A DNA stretch of 64,000 nucleotides from Saprospiraceae bacterium (GCA_020628645.1 JAHDES010000012.1:1-64000); one strand, 5' to 3'. Shown: positions 23,501 through 34,066, counted from the stretch's first letter. The notes: generated by a model from the sequence alone, not told the origin. A program made the numbers and translations.

Positions 23501-24901
23501 ATGCCCACAACAAACAAGAGGCAACTTATATCAAGAGTACTGAAAACAGAAGCGGTTAATTGGCGAAACGCTAAATGGCTGCAAAATGACGATTTGAAGG
23601 ATATTAATGATGAGGCAAAGTATAGTCTCAAATTATCCTTAGTCAATAATAAGTTTGTCATGCCCTTTCATGTGTGGTACGATGAGGCTTTTGATACCAT
23701 TTGGATATTAGACGGCAAACATCGAAAAGAAGCATTAATCGATCTTGCCGAAAATGGCATCGAAATAGACGGTGAACACATCAGTGTAGAAGTTCCTGAT
23801 CTCCTTCCAGCGACTTTCCTAGATTGCCAAGACAAAAAAGAAGCTGCCAAACTTGTACTCATCTACTCAAGTGCCTACGCTAAGATCAATCAAGAGGGAT
23901 TGAATATCTTCCTTGAACTCAATGAAATTGACCTTTCCGATATTCGAACCGAAATAGATCTACCTGATTTTTCATTTGACAGATTTGAACAAAAGTATTG
24001 TCCTCCAGATATTGACGATACTGATGATGAAATAATCGAAGAAACAGGCGAAATCGTCGTTCAAGAAGGTGATATCTTTCAATTAGGGGATCATTTGCTC
24101 TACTGCGCAGATGGAATGAAGCCCGAAACATGGGAAATACTCCTCCAAGGCAAAAAAGTCCGTACTATATTCACCGATCCACCGTTCAACCTTCCTGCAA
24201 ATTACATTAGCAATTTAGGCAAAACGAAACATGAAGATTTCGCAATGGGCAAAGGCGAAATGTCTGAAGTTGAATTCAAAGATTGGCTACAAGCCTTGAT
24301 GGAACAGATGTGCGCGATTTCGGTGGATGGTGCTATTCATTATATCTGTATGGATTGGCGTCACGTGTGGCACATGACAGAAGCATCGTTGAAAGCGTAT
24401 GGTAGTATGATCCCGAAGCAACTTTGCGTATGGAATAAGTCCAATGGTGCTAACGGCTCATTCTACCGAGCAAAGCATGAGCTTATTTTTGTGTTCAAGC
24501 ACGGCACCGCAAAACATGTCTCCAAACTTGAATTAAAAGATCGATATCGAACCAATATGTGGGAATATCCATCTGGTAATTCTTACGCTAATCCTGATTA
24601 TGAAGAAATACGAAATCATCCGACACCAAAACCTGTCCAGATGGTTGCTGACGCACTTTTGGATGTGACCAATGAGGGTGATCTAGTTGCTGATTTCTTT
24701 CTTGGATCAGGAACTACTTTGATTGCAGCAGACAAGACTGGCCGTATTTCTTACAATACTGAAATTGAACCAAAGTATTGCCAATCGGTCATCCGCAGAT
24801 ATTTCAAACATTGTATCAAATCAGGGAAGGATTTTGTGTTTAAGTGTTTGAATCGGGAGTTCCCAATTGATGAATTAAAATTAGAGGAAAAGTATGGGTA
24901 A
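23501..24901 (+). CDS. ParB-like domain fused to N6/N4 DNA methyltransferase
   Basis: 466 aa. N-terminal ParB/Srx-like nuclease-fold domain (about 10-110; DGKHRKEAL motif at 71-79) precedes a DNA-amino methyltransferase with DPPF (226-229) as catalytic motif IV and FFLGSGTT (about residue 405) as SAM motif I, plus HPTPKP before it. Order IV then I is the beta class. This fusion is common in phages immediately before the small terminase gene, as here (8-bp overlap with TerS). It would protect phage DNA and perhaps mark it during packaging. Confidence 0.85.
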   Translation: MPTTNKRQLISRVLKTEAVNWRNAKWLQNDDLKDINDEAKYSLKLSLVNNKFVMPFHVWYDEAFDTIWILDGKHRKEALIDLAENGIEIDGEHISVEVPDLLPATFLDCQDKKEAAKLVLIYSSAYAKINQEGLNIFLELNEIDLSDIRTEIDLPDFSFDRFEQKYCPPDIDDTDDEIIEETGEIVVQEGDIFQLGDHLLYCADGMKPETWEILLQGKKVRTIFTDPPFNLPANYISNLGKTKHEDFAMGKGEMSEVEFKDWLQALMEQMCAISVDGAIHYICMDWRHVWHMTEASLKAYGSMIPKQLCVWNKSNGANGSFYRAKHELIFVFKHGTAKHVSKLELKDRYRTNMWEYPSGNSYANPDYEEIRNHPTPKPVQMVADALLDVTNEGDLVADFFLGSGTTLIAADKTGRISYNTEIEPKYCQSVIRRYFKHCIKSGKDFVFKCLNREFPIDELKLEEKYG

Positions 24902-25382
24902 GAAAGCATCTAAGGCAGAGGAGTTAATGCGAACTAAAACAGTTGCGGAATGGATTGTTCAAGGTTACTCCAATTCCGATATACTGCGAAACATTGCGCT
25001 AAAATGGGACTTAAAAAAAAGGCAATCAGAAAACTATATCGCCAAGGCGAGGGTGTTAATCAGAGAAGAGGTTATAAAAGATATAGCAGATGCACGTGCC
25101 TTTTATTTGAAGTCTAATTTAGATCGCTATCGAGATTTGATGAAGTTAAGAAGACCTTATTTAAGCAAGACAACTTTAACAAAAGATGAGTTTAAGCGAT
25201 TCTGTTTATTAGAAGATCGCATTCTAAAAATACAGCAAGATTCAGCTAAAGTTAATGGCTTGTATGTTCAAAAAATAGAACACACAGGTAAGGATGGGAA
25301 AGACTTATTTACCAGCTTGACTCACGAAGAATTGGAAGAAGAAAATGCACGATTAAATGAGTTACTCGAAAGCAAGACATGA
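24894..25382 (+). CDS. Terminase small subunit (probable)
   Basis: 162 aa. N-terminal helical DNA-binding region (TVAEWIVQGYSNSDILRNIA, about residues 17-36) and coiled-coil remainder. Identified chiefly by position: overlaps the methyltransferase by 8 bp and the large terminase by 26 bp. Would bind pac/cos and regulate TerL. Confidence 0.7.
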   Translation: MGKKASKAEELMRTKTVAEWIVQGYSNSDILRNIALKWDLKKRQSENYIAKARVLIREEVIKDIADARAFYLKSNLDRYRDLMKLRRPYLSKTTLTKDEFKRFCLLEDRILKIQQDSAKVNGLYVQKIEHTGKDGKDLFTSLTHEELEEENARLNELLESKT

Positions 25383-26835
25383 GTTACTTATAAAGAGTGC
25401 TACAATTAAATACAACTTAGTTTTACAAAAGTGTAGAACTGATTATTTCACCTTTTTAAAATTCATGTTCCCAAATAAAGATGTCACTTGGAACTGGCAT
25501 CATAAATATGTTTGCGGATTACTACAGAATTTTATACTAGGTGATATTGACAACTTGATGATCTTTATGCCTCCTCAGCATCAAAAAAGTACAATGATGA
25601 CGGAGTATTTACCTGCTTGGCTGTTTGGGGTAAATCCTAATGCAGAAGCATTATTGGTAATGTATAATGCAACAATGGCCGCCAAATATAATCGAAAGAT
25701 ACAGCGTGTAATTGATAATAAATTATACAAACAGATATTCCCCAATACGCGATTAAATGATAAAAATGTAGTTACGACTGCAAAAGGGAGTTATGTGCGA
25801 AATTCAGAAGAATTTGAAATAGTTGGACATCGCGGATTTTTAAAAACGACAGGCGTAGGTGGTGGTATTGCTGGTAATCCTGCAAAATTCACCTTTATGG
25901 ATGATGTAATTAAAAATGCAGCTGAGGCAAACTCTAAAGTGTATAGGGATAAAATATACGATTGGCAGACAGATGAACTCGAAGCAAGACAGCATAATGA
26001 TAGTAAAATTGCTTTCACGATCACTAGAAGGCACGATGACGATCTTGCTGGTCGCTTAATCAAACGAGATGGACTAATTGAAGATGGAGGTAAATGGAAT
26101 GTCGTTAGATTACCAGCCTTAAAAGAGGACAATAATAATGCTAATGATCCTAGATTGCTAGGGGATGCTTTATTCCCTTTTTTACATTCTAAGGTAAGAA
26201 TGGAAGAAATAAGGGATACTAAACCTAGGACATTTGCAAGTCTATATCAACAACGACCTACATCATTACAAGGGGAACTCATTAAAAAGAATTGGTTTAA
26301 ACACTATGAATTAAGCGATCTTCCTGATGGAATTAGTCATTGTTATATCGATACAGCACAAAGTGAGAAAGAATTGAAAAATAATGACCCTACTGGAATA
26401 CTAGTATATCAAGTTTATAAGAACAACTTGTATTTAAAATATTTCATAAAGGGGATGTGGGGCATCACAGAACAATGTAACCAAATTAAGTGGATAGCTG
26501 AAAAATTCCTAAACGGTAGAAGATCGGAAATCTGTATAGAAAATAAAGACAATGCTAAATCGGTAAAGAATTTATTGAAAAACGGCACTGGATTAAGCAT
26601 TGTATTGGAAAATATAAAAGGGAAAAAACAAGAGCGTGTAGCAAACGAAGAGGCAGTATTTGAATCTGGACGAATATATGCTCCTAAAAATGCACATTGG
26701 TGGGAAGACTTTGAATTACATTGTTTAGGATTTCCACGGATGGCACATGATGAAGAAGTCGATTGCCTAACAGGAGCGATTAGACGAGGATTAGGTAAGA
26801 AAAAATCAAAATACTGTATTGCAAATTTAAAATGA
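25357..26835 (+). CDS. terL: Terminase large subunit
   Basis: 492 aa packaging motor. ATPase domain with Walker-A-like MPPQHQKST (71-79) and Walker B FTFMDDV (178-184, acidic pair 182-183); coupling/DEK-type region follows. C-terminal RNase-H-like nuclease begins with the first Asp in CYIDTAQS (Asp331) and continues to the DEEVDCLTGAI region near residue 470. It translocates DNA through the portal and cuts concatemers. Length and order are normal. Confidence 0.9.
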   Translation: MSYSKARHELLIKSATIKYNLVLQKCRTDYFTFLKFMFPNKDVTWNWHHKYVCGLLQNFILGDIDNLMIFMPPQHQKSTMMTEYLPAWLFGVNPNAEALLVMYNATMAAKYNRKIQRVIDNKLYKQIFPNTRLNDKNVVTTAKGSYVRNSEEFEIVGHRGFLKTTGVGGGIAGNPAKFTFMDDVIKNAAEANSKVYRDKIYDWQTDELEARQHNDSKIAFTITRRHDDDLAGRLIKRDGLIEDGGKWNVVRLPALKEDNNNANDPRLLGDALFPFLHSKVRMEEIRDTKPRTFASLYQQRPTSLQGELIKKNWFKHYELSDLPDGISHCYIDTAQSEKELKNNDPTGILVYQVYKNNLYLKYFIKGMWGITEQCNQIKWIAEKFLNGRRSEICIENKDNAKSVKNLLKNGTGLSIVLENIKGKKQERVANEEAVFESGRIYAPKNAHWWEDFELHCLGFPRMAHDEEVDCLTGAIRRGLGKKKSKYCIANLK

Positions 26836-27032
26836 TAGCAATTGCACGAATATGTCATAAAAATGCCGAACGACTAATTATGTTTGGCTACATCTACCGA
26901 GCTTCCACGAATGGGATGGCTGTAGAAGTTGCTGTTCGTGAATTTATCCGCGATTACCAATGTGATGTAGACGAGAAGGCACTCTATAACGATTATTACC
27001 GAATGCTAAATCAATTCAAAAGTGGACAGTAA
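26832..27032 (+). CDS. Small protein between terminase and portal
   Basis: 66 aa; 4-bp overlap with terL and 11-bp overlap with the portal gene. Helical, contains VAVREFIRDYQCDVDEKALYNDYYRML. No recognised family; possibly a packaging accessory. Confidence 0.5.
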   Translation: MIAIARICHKNAERLIMFGYIYRASTNGMAVEVAVREFIRDYQCDVDEKALYNDYYRMLNQFKSGQ

Positions 27033-28869
27033 AGAACTTTATGGAATATTAGAAAATACAATCAAAAAGGGGTTGGTACATAAGTATTATGATCGAACAC
27101 TCGATATTGCTAAGTTCAACCATCAAATCCTGACTGGACAGGATCAAGATGATTTGATTGTCCAATATAAGATCAAAGAATCGGATTCTTTAAAAGAGCA
27201 ACGAGTTCGATTAACTAATTCTTATACGCCTTATGTTGCGAACCAGATCATGTCTGTCTACAGAAAAGTAAAACGAACAGACGGTATTAAGCGCATTTTG
27301 GAGCATGAAGATTCAAATACAATAGCTAAAATAGAAAATAAATTGGGGCGGTTTTATGGTAGCCAATCTTATGAACGCTACTTACATGAACGCTTATTGT
27401 ATTTTTATTTTTACGATCCCAATGCTTTTTTGATTTTTGAGCGCGAAAATAAAACTGACCAACAAGGAATTATCAAAGATGTCAACTTCTACCCATTTGA
27501 AGTGCCCAGCAACCAAGCAATTAATTATTGCTACAAAAATGGCAATTTAGAATGGTTGATTGTTAAGCAGAAGAATGAGGATAAGGAGATTGTAGGTGAT
27601 AATACTATTGTGAACCATACTGAACCACCTCAGCATGAAAAGAATGCATCTAGTGAGGAATTGTTTACTTATTACATATATTCCAACAATCTAGTAGTCA
27701 AGCTAGAACAATACGATCCAAAAAAGGAAGATTCCGAACGAGAAAAGATCAAAATCAAACCAGAAACTGGCAAAGAACTATCTTTTTACTATCAGGAATT
27801 TAAACCAGGATCTTCTATTCAAGCCATTAAGGTCGGAAACCTACCCGATCCAGAAAGTGATAAAACGATTTTTGTATCGCCACTCTATCCAGCGAAAGAA
27901 GTGTTTGAAGATATTATTCGTGACAAATCTTATTTAGATTTGACTAAATCGGAACATACATTTCTTCAAAAATATGTCTATGCTGAATCTTGTGAATATG
28001 AACACGAAGAGCTTGGAGAGTGTGTAAATGGTCATTTAGGAGAAAGTTCTCAAGTCTGTCCAAAATGTAACGGAAAAGGCAAGTTGTGGCATACTACCGA
28101 GCAGGAAGTAGTAGCGATTACCCTTCCAGATGGTGAAGGTGATCCTGTGCCATTGGAACGATTCGCTCATTATGTTACCCTTCCACATGAAACACCACGG
28201 TTTCAAGCTGAAGAACTAGAAAAAGCATTAAAACGAGCGATAATAGCTGTTTTCAATACTGAAATATTTGAAACACCACAGCTTGCAGCTACTGCCACCG
28301 CTGCCATTATTGAGCATGAAAAGATATACGATGTATTGTCTTTCTATGCAGATCAATACTCTTTGATCTGGGAGTTTGGTGTCAATATTTTGTCGGAATA
28401 CCTGCAAAAAAATGAAGACTTAACAGCACTCTATAGTTTCCCAGTTGATTTCAAGATGCGATCACTTGCCGAACTGCTACAGCTGAAAAAGATGGCAAAG
28501 GAAAGTGGATTGTCGCATAAATCCATGCAAGCAATTGAACATGACATTCTATCGAAACAATATGCGGATAATCCTACAGCAATTGCGGATTACAAATCGT
28601 ATGAGTGCTTCAAGCCGTTTCAAGACAAATCAGTTGAGGAAATCGCTTTGATTACCATGTCTCGAAGTGAATCGGATTATCACAGAATTGTTTATGAAAA
28701 CTTCGATATGATTATTAAAGAGATTGAAGTGGAGTTGCGGAATCAAGGAACCTACTTTCATGTACTAAATTACGAAAAGCAAAAAGAAATTTTTCAAAAT
28801 AAAGTCGATCAATATAGAGATTCTATCCAATATAGAAATACATCAATTGTTAATTCATTTGAAAACTAA
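27022..28869 (+). CDS. Portal protein (probable)
   Basis: 615 aa with a GTG start at 27022. Long helical and stem-like architecture, arginine-containing early region (LTNSYTPYVANQIMSVYRKV), and a metal-ribbon-like insert (CEYEHEELGEC ... CPKCNGKGKLW, about residues 330-360). Position between TerL and the Mu-F-like protein and its length identify it as the dodecameric portal. The four-Cys insert is unusual for portals. Confidence 0.75.
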   Translation: MDSKELYGILENTIKKGLVHKYYDRTLDIAKFNHQILTGQDQDDLIVQYKIKESDSLKEQRVRLTNSYTPYVANQIMSVYRKVKRTDGIKRILEHEDSNTIAKIENKLGRFYGSQSYERYLHERLLYFYFYDPNAFLIFERENKTDQQGIIKDVNFYPFEVPSNQAINYCYKNGNLEWLIVKQKNEDKEIVGDNTIVNHTEPPQHEKNASSEELFTYYIYSNNLVVKLEQYDPKKEDSEREKIKIKPETGKELSFYYQEFKPGSSIQAIKVGNLPDPESDKTIFVSPLYPAKEVFEDIIRDKSYLDLTKSEHTFLQKYVYAESCEYEHEELGECVNGHLGESSQVCPKCNGKGKLWHTTEQEVVAITLPDGEGDPVPLERFAHYVTLPHETPRFQAEELEKALKRAIIAVFNTEIFETPQLAATATAAIIEHEKIYDVLSFYADQYSLIWEFGVNILSEYLQKNEDLTALYSFPVDFKMRSLAELLQLKKMAKESGLSHKSMQAIEHDILSKQYADNPTAIADYKSYECFKPFQDKSVEEIALITMSRSESDYHRIVYENFDMIIKEIEVELRNQGTYFHVLNYEKQKEIFQNKVDQYRDSIQYRNTSIVNSFEN

Positions 28870-29753
28870 TGCGATCAAAGCTCGAAAAAAAACGAATATC
28901 GTTCATTGATAGAACAGAGGAAGCATTATTTGCAAAAGTGCGAAATGCGCAGAACTTCCTTTATACAAACTTACTAGAAGTGATTAGTGAGTTTGATTTA
29001 GACCCAAATGGGCGCATTAAGTTTTCGACAAAAAACATAAGGAAGCAACAGCGGGTCAACCTGATCATTGAGCGATTCAACAAGCAGAGATCTGTAAAAA
29101 TCACAAGCTGGCTTCAAAAGAGAATTGTCCAACTTTTCACATTCAATAAACAATACTTTCGATCGGTAACCAAACTACAAAATAAAACGGTAGATAACCG
29201 CGTAAGAAAAAAAATAATGCTTCAATTCGGATATGATGAAGTTGAGAAGAAAATCATAAAAAACAGTTGGTTGCACAATGTGACAAACAATACAGGAATA
29301 GTCAATGAAATTATTCAAGAATTCCAACAAGGATTAACCGCAAAAATGCCACTTGGTCAGTTTAAAAAGCAATTTCGTGAACGCTTTTTGGGTGGTGAAA
29401 ATCAAGGCTTAGTGGAGCAGTCTTTTTACAGGCAAACAAACGACGTCTTTGCGAGCTACGATCGGGCGATTCAAAACGAATACAGTGAGGAATTGGATTT
29501 TAATTATGCAATTTATGCTCATACGGTAAAAGATAATACCCGTGATTTTTGTTTATCTAGAATCAATCGAATTTATACTCGTGAAGAGATAAAATCTTGG
29601 GATAGCTTAGACTGGAAAGGGAAAAAGAAAGTTCACAATTCACTAACCGATCAGGGGGGGTATAATTGTAGAGGGTCATATAGTTGGATCAGTAAAGAAT
29701 TAGCGGAACGATTAGCTAAACAGCGAGGAATTGAAATTAATTCATATCAATAA
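28869..29753 (+). CDS. Minor head protein, Mu F / SPP1 gp7-like
   Basis: 294 aa. The C-terminal region has HTVKDNTRDFCLSRINRIY and GGYNCRGSYSWI, the cysteine-containing motif pair typical of Mu F-like head morphogenesis proteins. Start overlaps the portal stop (TAATG). It normally enters the capsid and aids ejection or head assembly. Confidence 0.8.
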   Translation: MRSKLEKKRISFIDRTEEALFAKVRNAQNFLYTNLLEVISEFDLDPNGRIKFSTKNIRKQQRVNLIIERFNKQRSVKITSWLQKRIVQLFTFNKQYFRSVTKLQNKTVDNRVRKKIMLQFGYDEVEKKIIKNSWLHNVTNNTGIVNEIIQEFQQGLTAKMPLGQFKKQFRERFLGGENQGLVEQSFYRQTNDVFASYDRAIQNEYSEELDFNYAIYAHTVKDNTRDFCLSRINRIYTREEIKSWDSLDWKGKKKVHNSLTDQGGYNCRGSYSWISKELAERLAKQRGIEINSYQ

Positions 29754-29761
29754 TTATAAAA

Positions 29762-30037
29762 ATGGCAAAAAGAAAATTTAATGCGGCACCAACAAACGGT
29801 ATGGTACGAACTGCAAAACAACAATTAGAGACTAAGCAAGCGAGAAATCGTGCTGAATACACTACTCGTTTACAACGCGATGTTGTAATCGTTAAGACAA
29901 AAGGGGACATCGTTCGGACTTATATCGAGCAGGGGATCAGTGATCCTAAAGAAATAATAACACGAACGGGCGAACTCATGAAATATATCTTCAAATTAGA
30001 AGAAACCGATTTTCCAGATATTCGGCCATTACCATAA
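29762..30037 (+). CDS. Small phage structural-region protein
   Basis: 91 aa, basic N-terminal half (MAKRKFNAAPTNGM..RTAKQQL) then a helical region. Located between the minor head protein and the 568-aa protein. Unknown. Confidence 0.5.
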   Translation: MAKRKFNAAPTNGMVRTAKQQLETKQARNRAEYTTRLQRDVVIVKTKGDIVRTYIEQGISDPKEIITRTGELMKYIFKLEETDFPDIRPLP

Positions 30038-30046
30038 GCATAAACA

Positions 30047-31753
30047 ATGATATACGATAGATTTTCCATATACATCGATACGGGGAGTGGTTTTGAATCG
30101 TACTTTCCTGTAAATGACACTTTCTCAATTTCTTGGCGAAAAGATGAGAAGTGGAAATTCTATCGTCGTTTTTTTGAGGAAAAACTCCTTTTTTGCAAAG
30201 ATGATTATAAAAAGCTTTTAGCCCTAGAACAATCCTGTGATCGCTGTGATCGTGTACCGTTTCGGGTGGATATTACTTGCAAAGGGCAAACCTCCACTTA
30301 TTTTGATGGGTACTTAAATCTAAACAAAGGCGATTGGGATCAAGACAGATGCGAGCTAGAGATTAAGCCAGAAACGCAGGATGAATACACCTGCTTGTTA
30401 GATAACTGGAAAGTTGAGAAAAACATTCTATTCGGAACAACTAAATCAACAGTAAATCCATTTTTTGGAATTATAGAATGTCAAATCGTTAATGCAGGCC
30501 CCGTATTATCGCCGTTTCCAATAAGCTCCCTACCTGTAGCATCCCCGCCTTCAATTTCGGAAGGTTGGACGGTTGTAAATAATTTGTTAATTGGTGTGAC
30601 ATTGGTAGGTACAAACCCTGATCTGTTTGAAGTTCAGACAAATGTACAAACGACATATTGCCGAGAGTTTGTTGCTGGAGCTACTCTTCCGCCTGGTTCT
30701 GGTTGGGTTTCGGTTACAGGAGGATGGGCTAGAGCGTTGAACGCACAATTCGACTTCAACGCGAGTGATTTAGACTATTCGGATAACGTCTTTGAGCAAA
30801 TTTTTGTCGTAGCGGGCTACAATATACAGACAAATGAAGTGTATGAGTATGATAATGGTGTCAAGTTAACTGACGTTGTGAGTCTACTAGTTGAGGAATG
30901 CGATTATGATATTGTAAGTAATCTATTCAATATTAATCCAGACAATACGGAACCGTCAAATGATGCCTACAATTGTGCTGCAGAATGCTTAGAATGTTTG
31001 GTGTTGTATCAAAAAACAGATATTACAAATGCGGATGCTTTCCAAAACGCCACAATAGCTAATTTGTCGCTAGAGAAGCTATTCGATATATTGCTAGTAT
31101 TCAACATTTGTTTTGAAATAGAAGGAAGTATACTGCGAATTGAACATGATAGCTATTTTGAAGCACAGCAGGGAATCGAAATTCCTGCTGATTGTTTAGA
31201 GGCAACAAACAAGTACAGCTACGTTTCTGATAAACTACCACAATTCGAGAAATTCTCATGGATGGATAATGCAAGTGCATATTTCCGTGGGTCAGATATT
31301 GAATATTTAAATTGTTATGAAGTCGGGAAAGTAGAAGAATATGAATTTGATTGTGTTTCTACAGATGTGAATTATTTGATTGCAAATCCTGATGAAATTG
31401 ACACAGAAGGGTTTGTGTTGGTTTCTGCAATTGAATTTAACGGACAATTGGTTCTGAATAACGACAATCGCTGCCTTTCTTGGACAGAATTGCACGAATG
31501 TTACTGGCGACATGGACGGCCGCAATGGTCGGGCATTATGAATGATGAAGAAACCTGTTTTGAAAGTGCGATCCGTACAAAAAAACAAGTGGTAGTCGAA
31601 TTTCCTTTGTGTTGCGAGGACTTACTGGAATTCACACCAGAAGACTTGATGTTATCAGGTTTAGGCTGGGGAGAAATCAAAACCGCCTCCTATGATGCGA
31701 AAACTCAATTTTTAACTGTAAACCTATTACATGAGCAAAAAAAGTGCTGTTAA
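30047..31753 (+). CDS. Cys-rich virion-region protein (568 aa)
   Basis: Predicted beta-rich protein beginning MIYDRFSIYIDTGSGFESYF with later repeats of loop-turn patterns. I count about 23 cysteines (4%), many paired: CDRC, CAAECLEC, CC near the end and a CC stop context. A FDGYLNLNKGDWDQDRCELE segment resembles distal-tail/baseplate-type beta domains, but identity is not secure. Its end overlaps the next gene by 23 bp. Confidence 0.55.
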   Translation: MIYDRFSIYIDTGSGFESYFPVNDTFSISWRKDEKWKFYRRFFEEKLLFCKDDYKKLLALEQSCDRCDRVPFRVDITCKGQTSTYFDGYLNLNKGDWDQDRCELEIKPETQDEYTCLLDNWKVEKNILFGTTKSTVNPFFGIIECQIVNAGPVLSPFPISSLPVASPPSISEGWTVVNNLLIGVTLVGTNPDLFEVQTNVQTTYCREFVAGATLPPGSGWVSVTGGWARALNAQFDFNASDLDYSDNVFEQIFVVAGYNIQTNEVYEYDNGVKLTDVVSLLVEECDYDIVSNLFNINPDNTEPSNDAYNCAAECLECLVLYQKTDITNADAFQNATIANLSLEKLFDILLVFNICFEIEGSILRIEHDSYFEAQQGIEIPADCLEATNKYSYVSDKLPQFEKFSWMDNASAYFRGSDIEYLNCYEVGKVEEYEFDCVSTDVNYLIANPDEIDTEGFVLVSAIEFNGQLVLNNDNRCLSWTELHECYWRHGRPQWSGIMNDEETCFESAIRTKKQVVVEFPLCCEDLLEFTPEDLMLSGLGWGEIKTASYDAKTQFLTVNLLHEQKKCC

Positions 31754-31982
31754 AGATTTGGGGGTTTGTATCGAATTCGGTCTACATGCTGAATTGATAC
31801 CACTTGCGAGTAGTGCAGATGGTATTCCATTTATTACCTATAGAGGTCAACCAGTAAAGTTAGATAAATGGTGTGATCGACAAGAAATATACACGAAAGC
31901 GTGGTTCTTTGGTGTAACAAAAGCTAATGTTAGAAACAAAGTGAATTTACATCTGGTTTCGGACAATCAAATAGCAAACTAA
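31731..31982 (+). CDS. Small structural-region protein
   Basis: 83 aa, start inside the end of the 568-aa gene, stop overlapping the next start. Predicted alpha/beta. Unknown. Confidence 0.5.
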   Translation: MSKKSAVKDLGVCIEFGLHAELIPLASSADGIPFITYRGQPVKLDKWCDRQEIYTKAWFFGVTKANVRNKVNLHLVSDNQIAN

Positions 31983-33037
31983 TGCTAGGAAATAAAAATA
32001 AATATGGAACATTGCCGTTCTTCTCCACTTTGAATAGCTTGGAGAAATGCGGATGTAGCACGGGAGTATTAACGCCTTGTGCTGCACTTCCTCCATTTCA
32101 GTTGCCAGTCAACGATCAGAATGCATCGTGGAGACTTGTTAATTGCGATGGTAGTGACCAAGATTTAGACGATTCGTTATTGACTTACATTTGTGATGCG
32201 GATGGTAACACGGTAGTTGTTCAGTATGACGGGGGGTATTTGGGATCAAGTATACCTGAAGGAAAGTACTATATTGAATTGAAGCAAGGCGATCAAATTT
32301 GTTACTCTGATTATTTGAACCTATGCTGTTTTTGTCTCCCAGAAATGACACAAATCAAAATCGCAAGCTGTCAAGAAATAGACTCTTGTTGTGATGAACT
32401 GGAGGCACTATACCAGCCAAACTTTTTACCACGAATGTACAGCCGTTTTAATGGTGGGAATTGGTGGTTTTACATGTTGGGGCAATTCTTTTACAATAAC
32501 ACGTTGGTATCAAACGGGGTAACCAATATCGTTTGGAATCATCAATTGTTCGACAATGCAACTAACGCACCTTTACTATTCAATTCTGGGATTAATTTTG
32601 CCTTTACTACAGGTGTTCCTTTGACGACTACTGCGGTACGCTACGAGGGTACGGTCACATTCGATCTACTTTGTGCGGATGGCATTGTCCACACCTTTCA
32701 ATTAACAATCAATGAGATTATTAACCAACCACCAGCAACGCAAACCTTTTGGCAGTTTTTTTCTAGTACACCAGCTTGTGAGGACTTGACAGGGGGCGGT
32801 TCGTTTGTGATCGAATCTATACTAGGAATCTTTTCGCAACTCAACAACGAAATCATCCAAATCGGAAACCCTGCCATCTCAACAATCATTTCTGGGGACT
32901 CCGTGGCAGCCGATCCAGATGGTACTATTTCAATAAGGCATGAAGTACGAACCGATTGCAACACAATAATTAAAAACTATTCATTGACTTATGATATAGG
33001 TGATATTTGTAATACTTATGAATTAATTGAAAACTAA
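31982..33037 (+). CDS. Cys-rich virion-region protein (351 aa)
   Basis: About 16 cysteines (4.6%) with CGCSTGVLTPC, LCCFC and CQEIDSCC clusters, alternating with beta-rich sequence. Compositionally linked to the 568-aa protein and to the capsid-side proteins at 41-43 kb. No family recognised. Probably a tail or connector component. Confidence 0.55.
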   Translation: MLGNKNKYGTLPFFSTLNSLEKCGCSTGVLTPCAALPPFQLPVNDQNASWRLVNCDGSDQDLDDSLLTYICDADGNTVVVQYDGGYLGSSIPEGKYYIELKQGDQICYSDYLNLCCFCLPEMTQIKIASCQEIDSCCDELEALYQPNFLPRMYSRFNGGNWWFYMLGQFFYNNTLVSNGVTNIVWNHQLFDNATNAPLLFNSGINFAFTTGVPLTTTAVRYEGTVTFDLLCADGIVHTFQLTINEIINQPPATQTFWQFFSSTPACEDLTGGGSFVIESILGIFSQLNNEIIQIGNPAISTIISGDSVAADPDGTISIRHEVRTDCNTIIKNYSLTYDIGDICNTYELIEN

Positions 33038-33050
33038 ACAATCTAAATCT

Positions 33051-33410
33051 ATGACATTTATTAAAGACCTATCTGACGAACAAAAAAAAGCATTTTCCAA
33101 CGTAGAGTATATTCATCTAAACGCTTGGCTACAGTTCGTACGTCAACAGACTTTAGGTAAGATTTATATTCAAACTGTTACAAAGCTTGGGGTGTATAGA
33201 GATTCAACCTATTACTATATATTTATTGAATGGGGTGAAAATCAAACAGAAATGGCGACATGTAATTACATAAAAGACGGCTCGATGCTTAGTAAATTGG
33301 ATTTTAATATTTGTGAAGCATTAAGTTTTTTAAAGACATTTTCAAAAGGCTTTCAGTTTGTTTCAAATAAATTTTTGCAAGAACATTGTCATAAAAGTAC
33401 AAAAAACTAA
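33051..33410 (+). CDS. Unidentified small phage protein
   Basis: 119 aa from the ATG at 33051; a TTG start at 33027 would add eight basic residues. Aromatic-rich beta segments (STYYYIFIEW). Function unknown. Confidence 0.45.
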   Translation: MTFIKDLSDEQKKAFSNVEYIHLNAWLQFVRQQTLGKIYIQTVTKLGVYRDSTYYYIFIEWGENQTEMATCNYIKDGSMLSKLDFNICEALSFLKTFSKGFQFVSNKFLQEHCHKSTKN

Positions 33411-33411
33411 C

Positions 33412-33648
33412 ATGGACAACACCGCAACAATAATCGCCTTTGAAAAGCTAGGATTCAAGCGAATCAATAAAGCAGCACCATTCCTCACCTTCCGAAAAGG
33501 ACGGGATTACGATGTTTTAGTCGTGGACGGATTAGTCCGTATCTGGCAAACTGTCAAAGGTGAATTTATTCCTGTTTACACTAATCCAGTTTATACTGAT
33601 GAAAATCAAATTATCCAGGAGGTAAAAACCGCTTTAAATGGAGAGTAA
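33412..33648 (+). CDS. Small phage protein
   Basis: 78 aa from the ATG at 33412 (MDNTATIIAFEKLGF). Compact alpha/beta: GRDYDVLVVDGLVRIWQ. Overlaps the next gene by 11 bp. Confidence 0.5.
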   Translation: MDNTATIIAFEKLGFKRINKAAPFLTFRKGRDYDVLVVDGLVRIWQTVKGEFIPVYTNPVYTDENQIIQEVKTALNGE

Positions 33649-34066
33649 TGTAACTATATCGTTCTGGAATGACTGCAATTTAGGTGATACAGTATATGAG
33701 TTTGGCTTTGTACAACGCATCTTCCTCAAAGCGTTTTGGGACACACCAATCGTAGCGATACAGGAAGAAATCAAGGAGAATGGTTTCGGTAATACTGTAG
33801 TGAAATTTCGCAGAGTGGCGGAGCGATGTGTCTTTGAAGCATGTGATATTTCAGATTATCAATTGATTGGATTGTACAATATTCGTTCGCATGACAATAT
33901 AACATTATCCAATAGTGCAACAAATGAGGTATACGAGTTGAAAGACTTTGATTTTGTACATCGAGAACAGGGCAACGGATGTGACAACGTCGGGCGGTTC
34001 TCTTTTGAAATAGATAAGATTATTAAAACGGGGTGCTGTAATGGTGCTGAATATCAAGAATGTTGA
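33638..34066 (+). CDS. Cys-containing small virion-region protein
   Basis: 142 aa with CCNGAEYQEC at the C-terminus and three other cysteines; beta-rich. Position before the head-tail connector-like gene suggests a connector or tail component. Confidence 0.5.
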   Translation: MESNVTISFWNDCNLGDTVYEFGFVQRIFLKAFWDTPIVAIQEEIKENGFGNTVVKFRRVAERCVFEACDISDYQLIGLYNIRSHDNITLSNSATNEVYELKDFDFVHREQGNGCDNVGRFSFEIDKIIKTGCCNGAEYQEC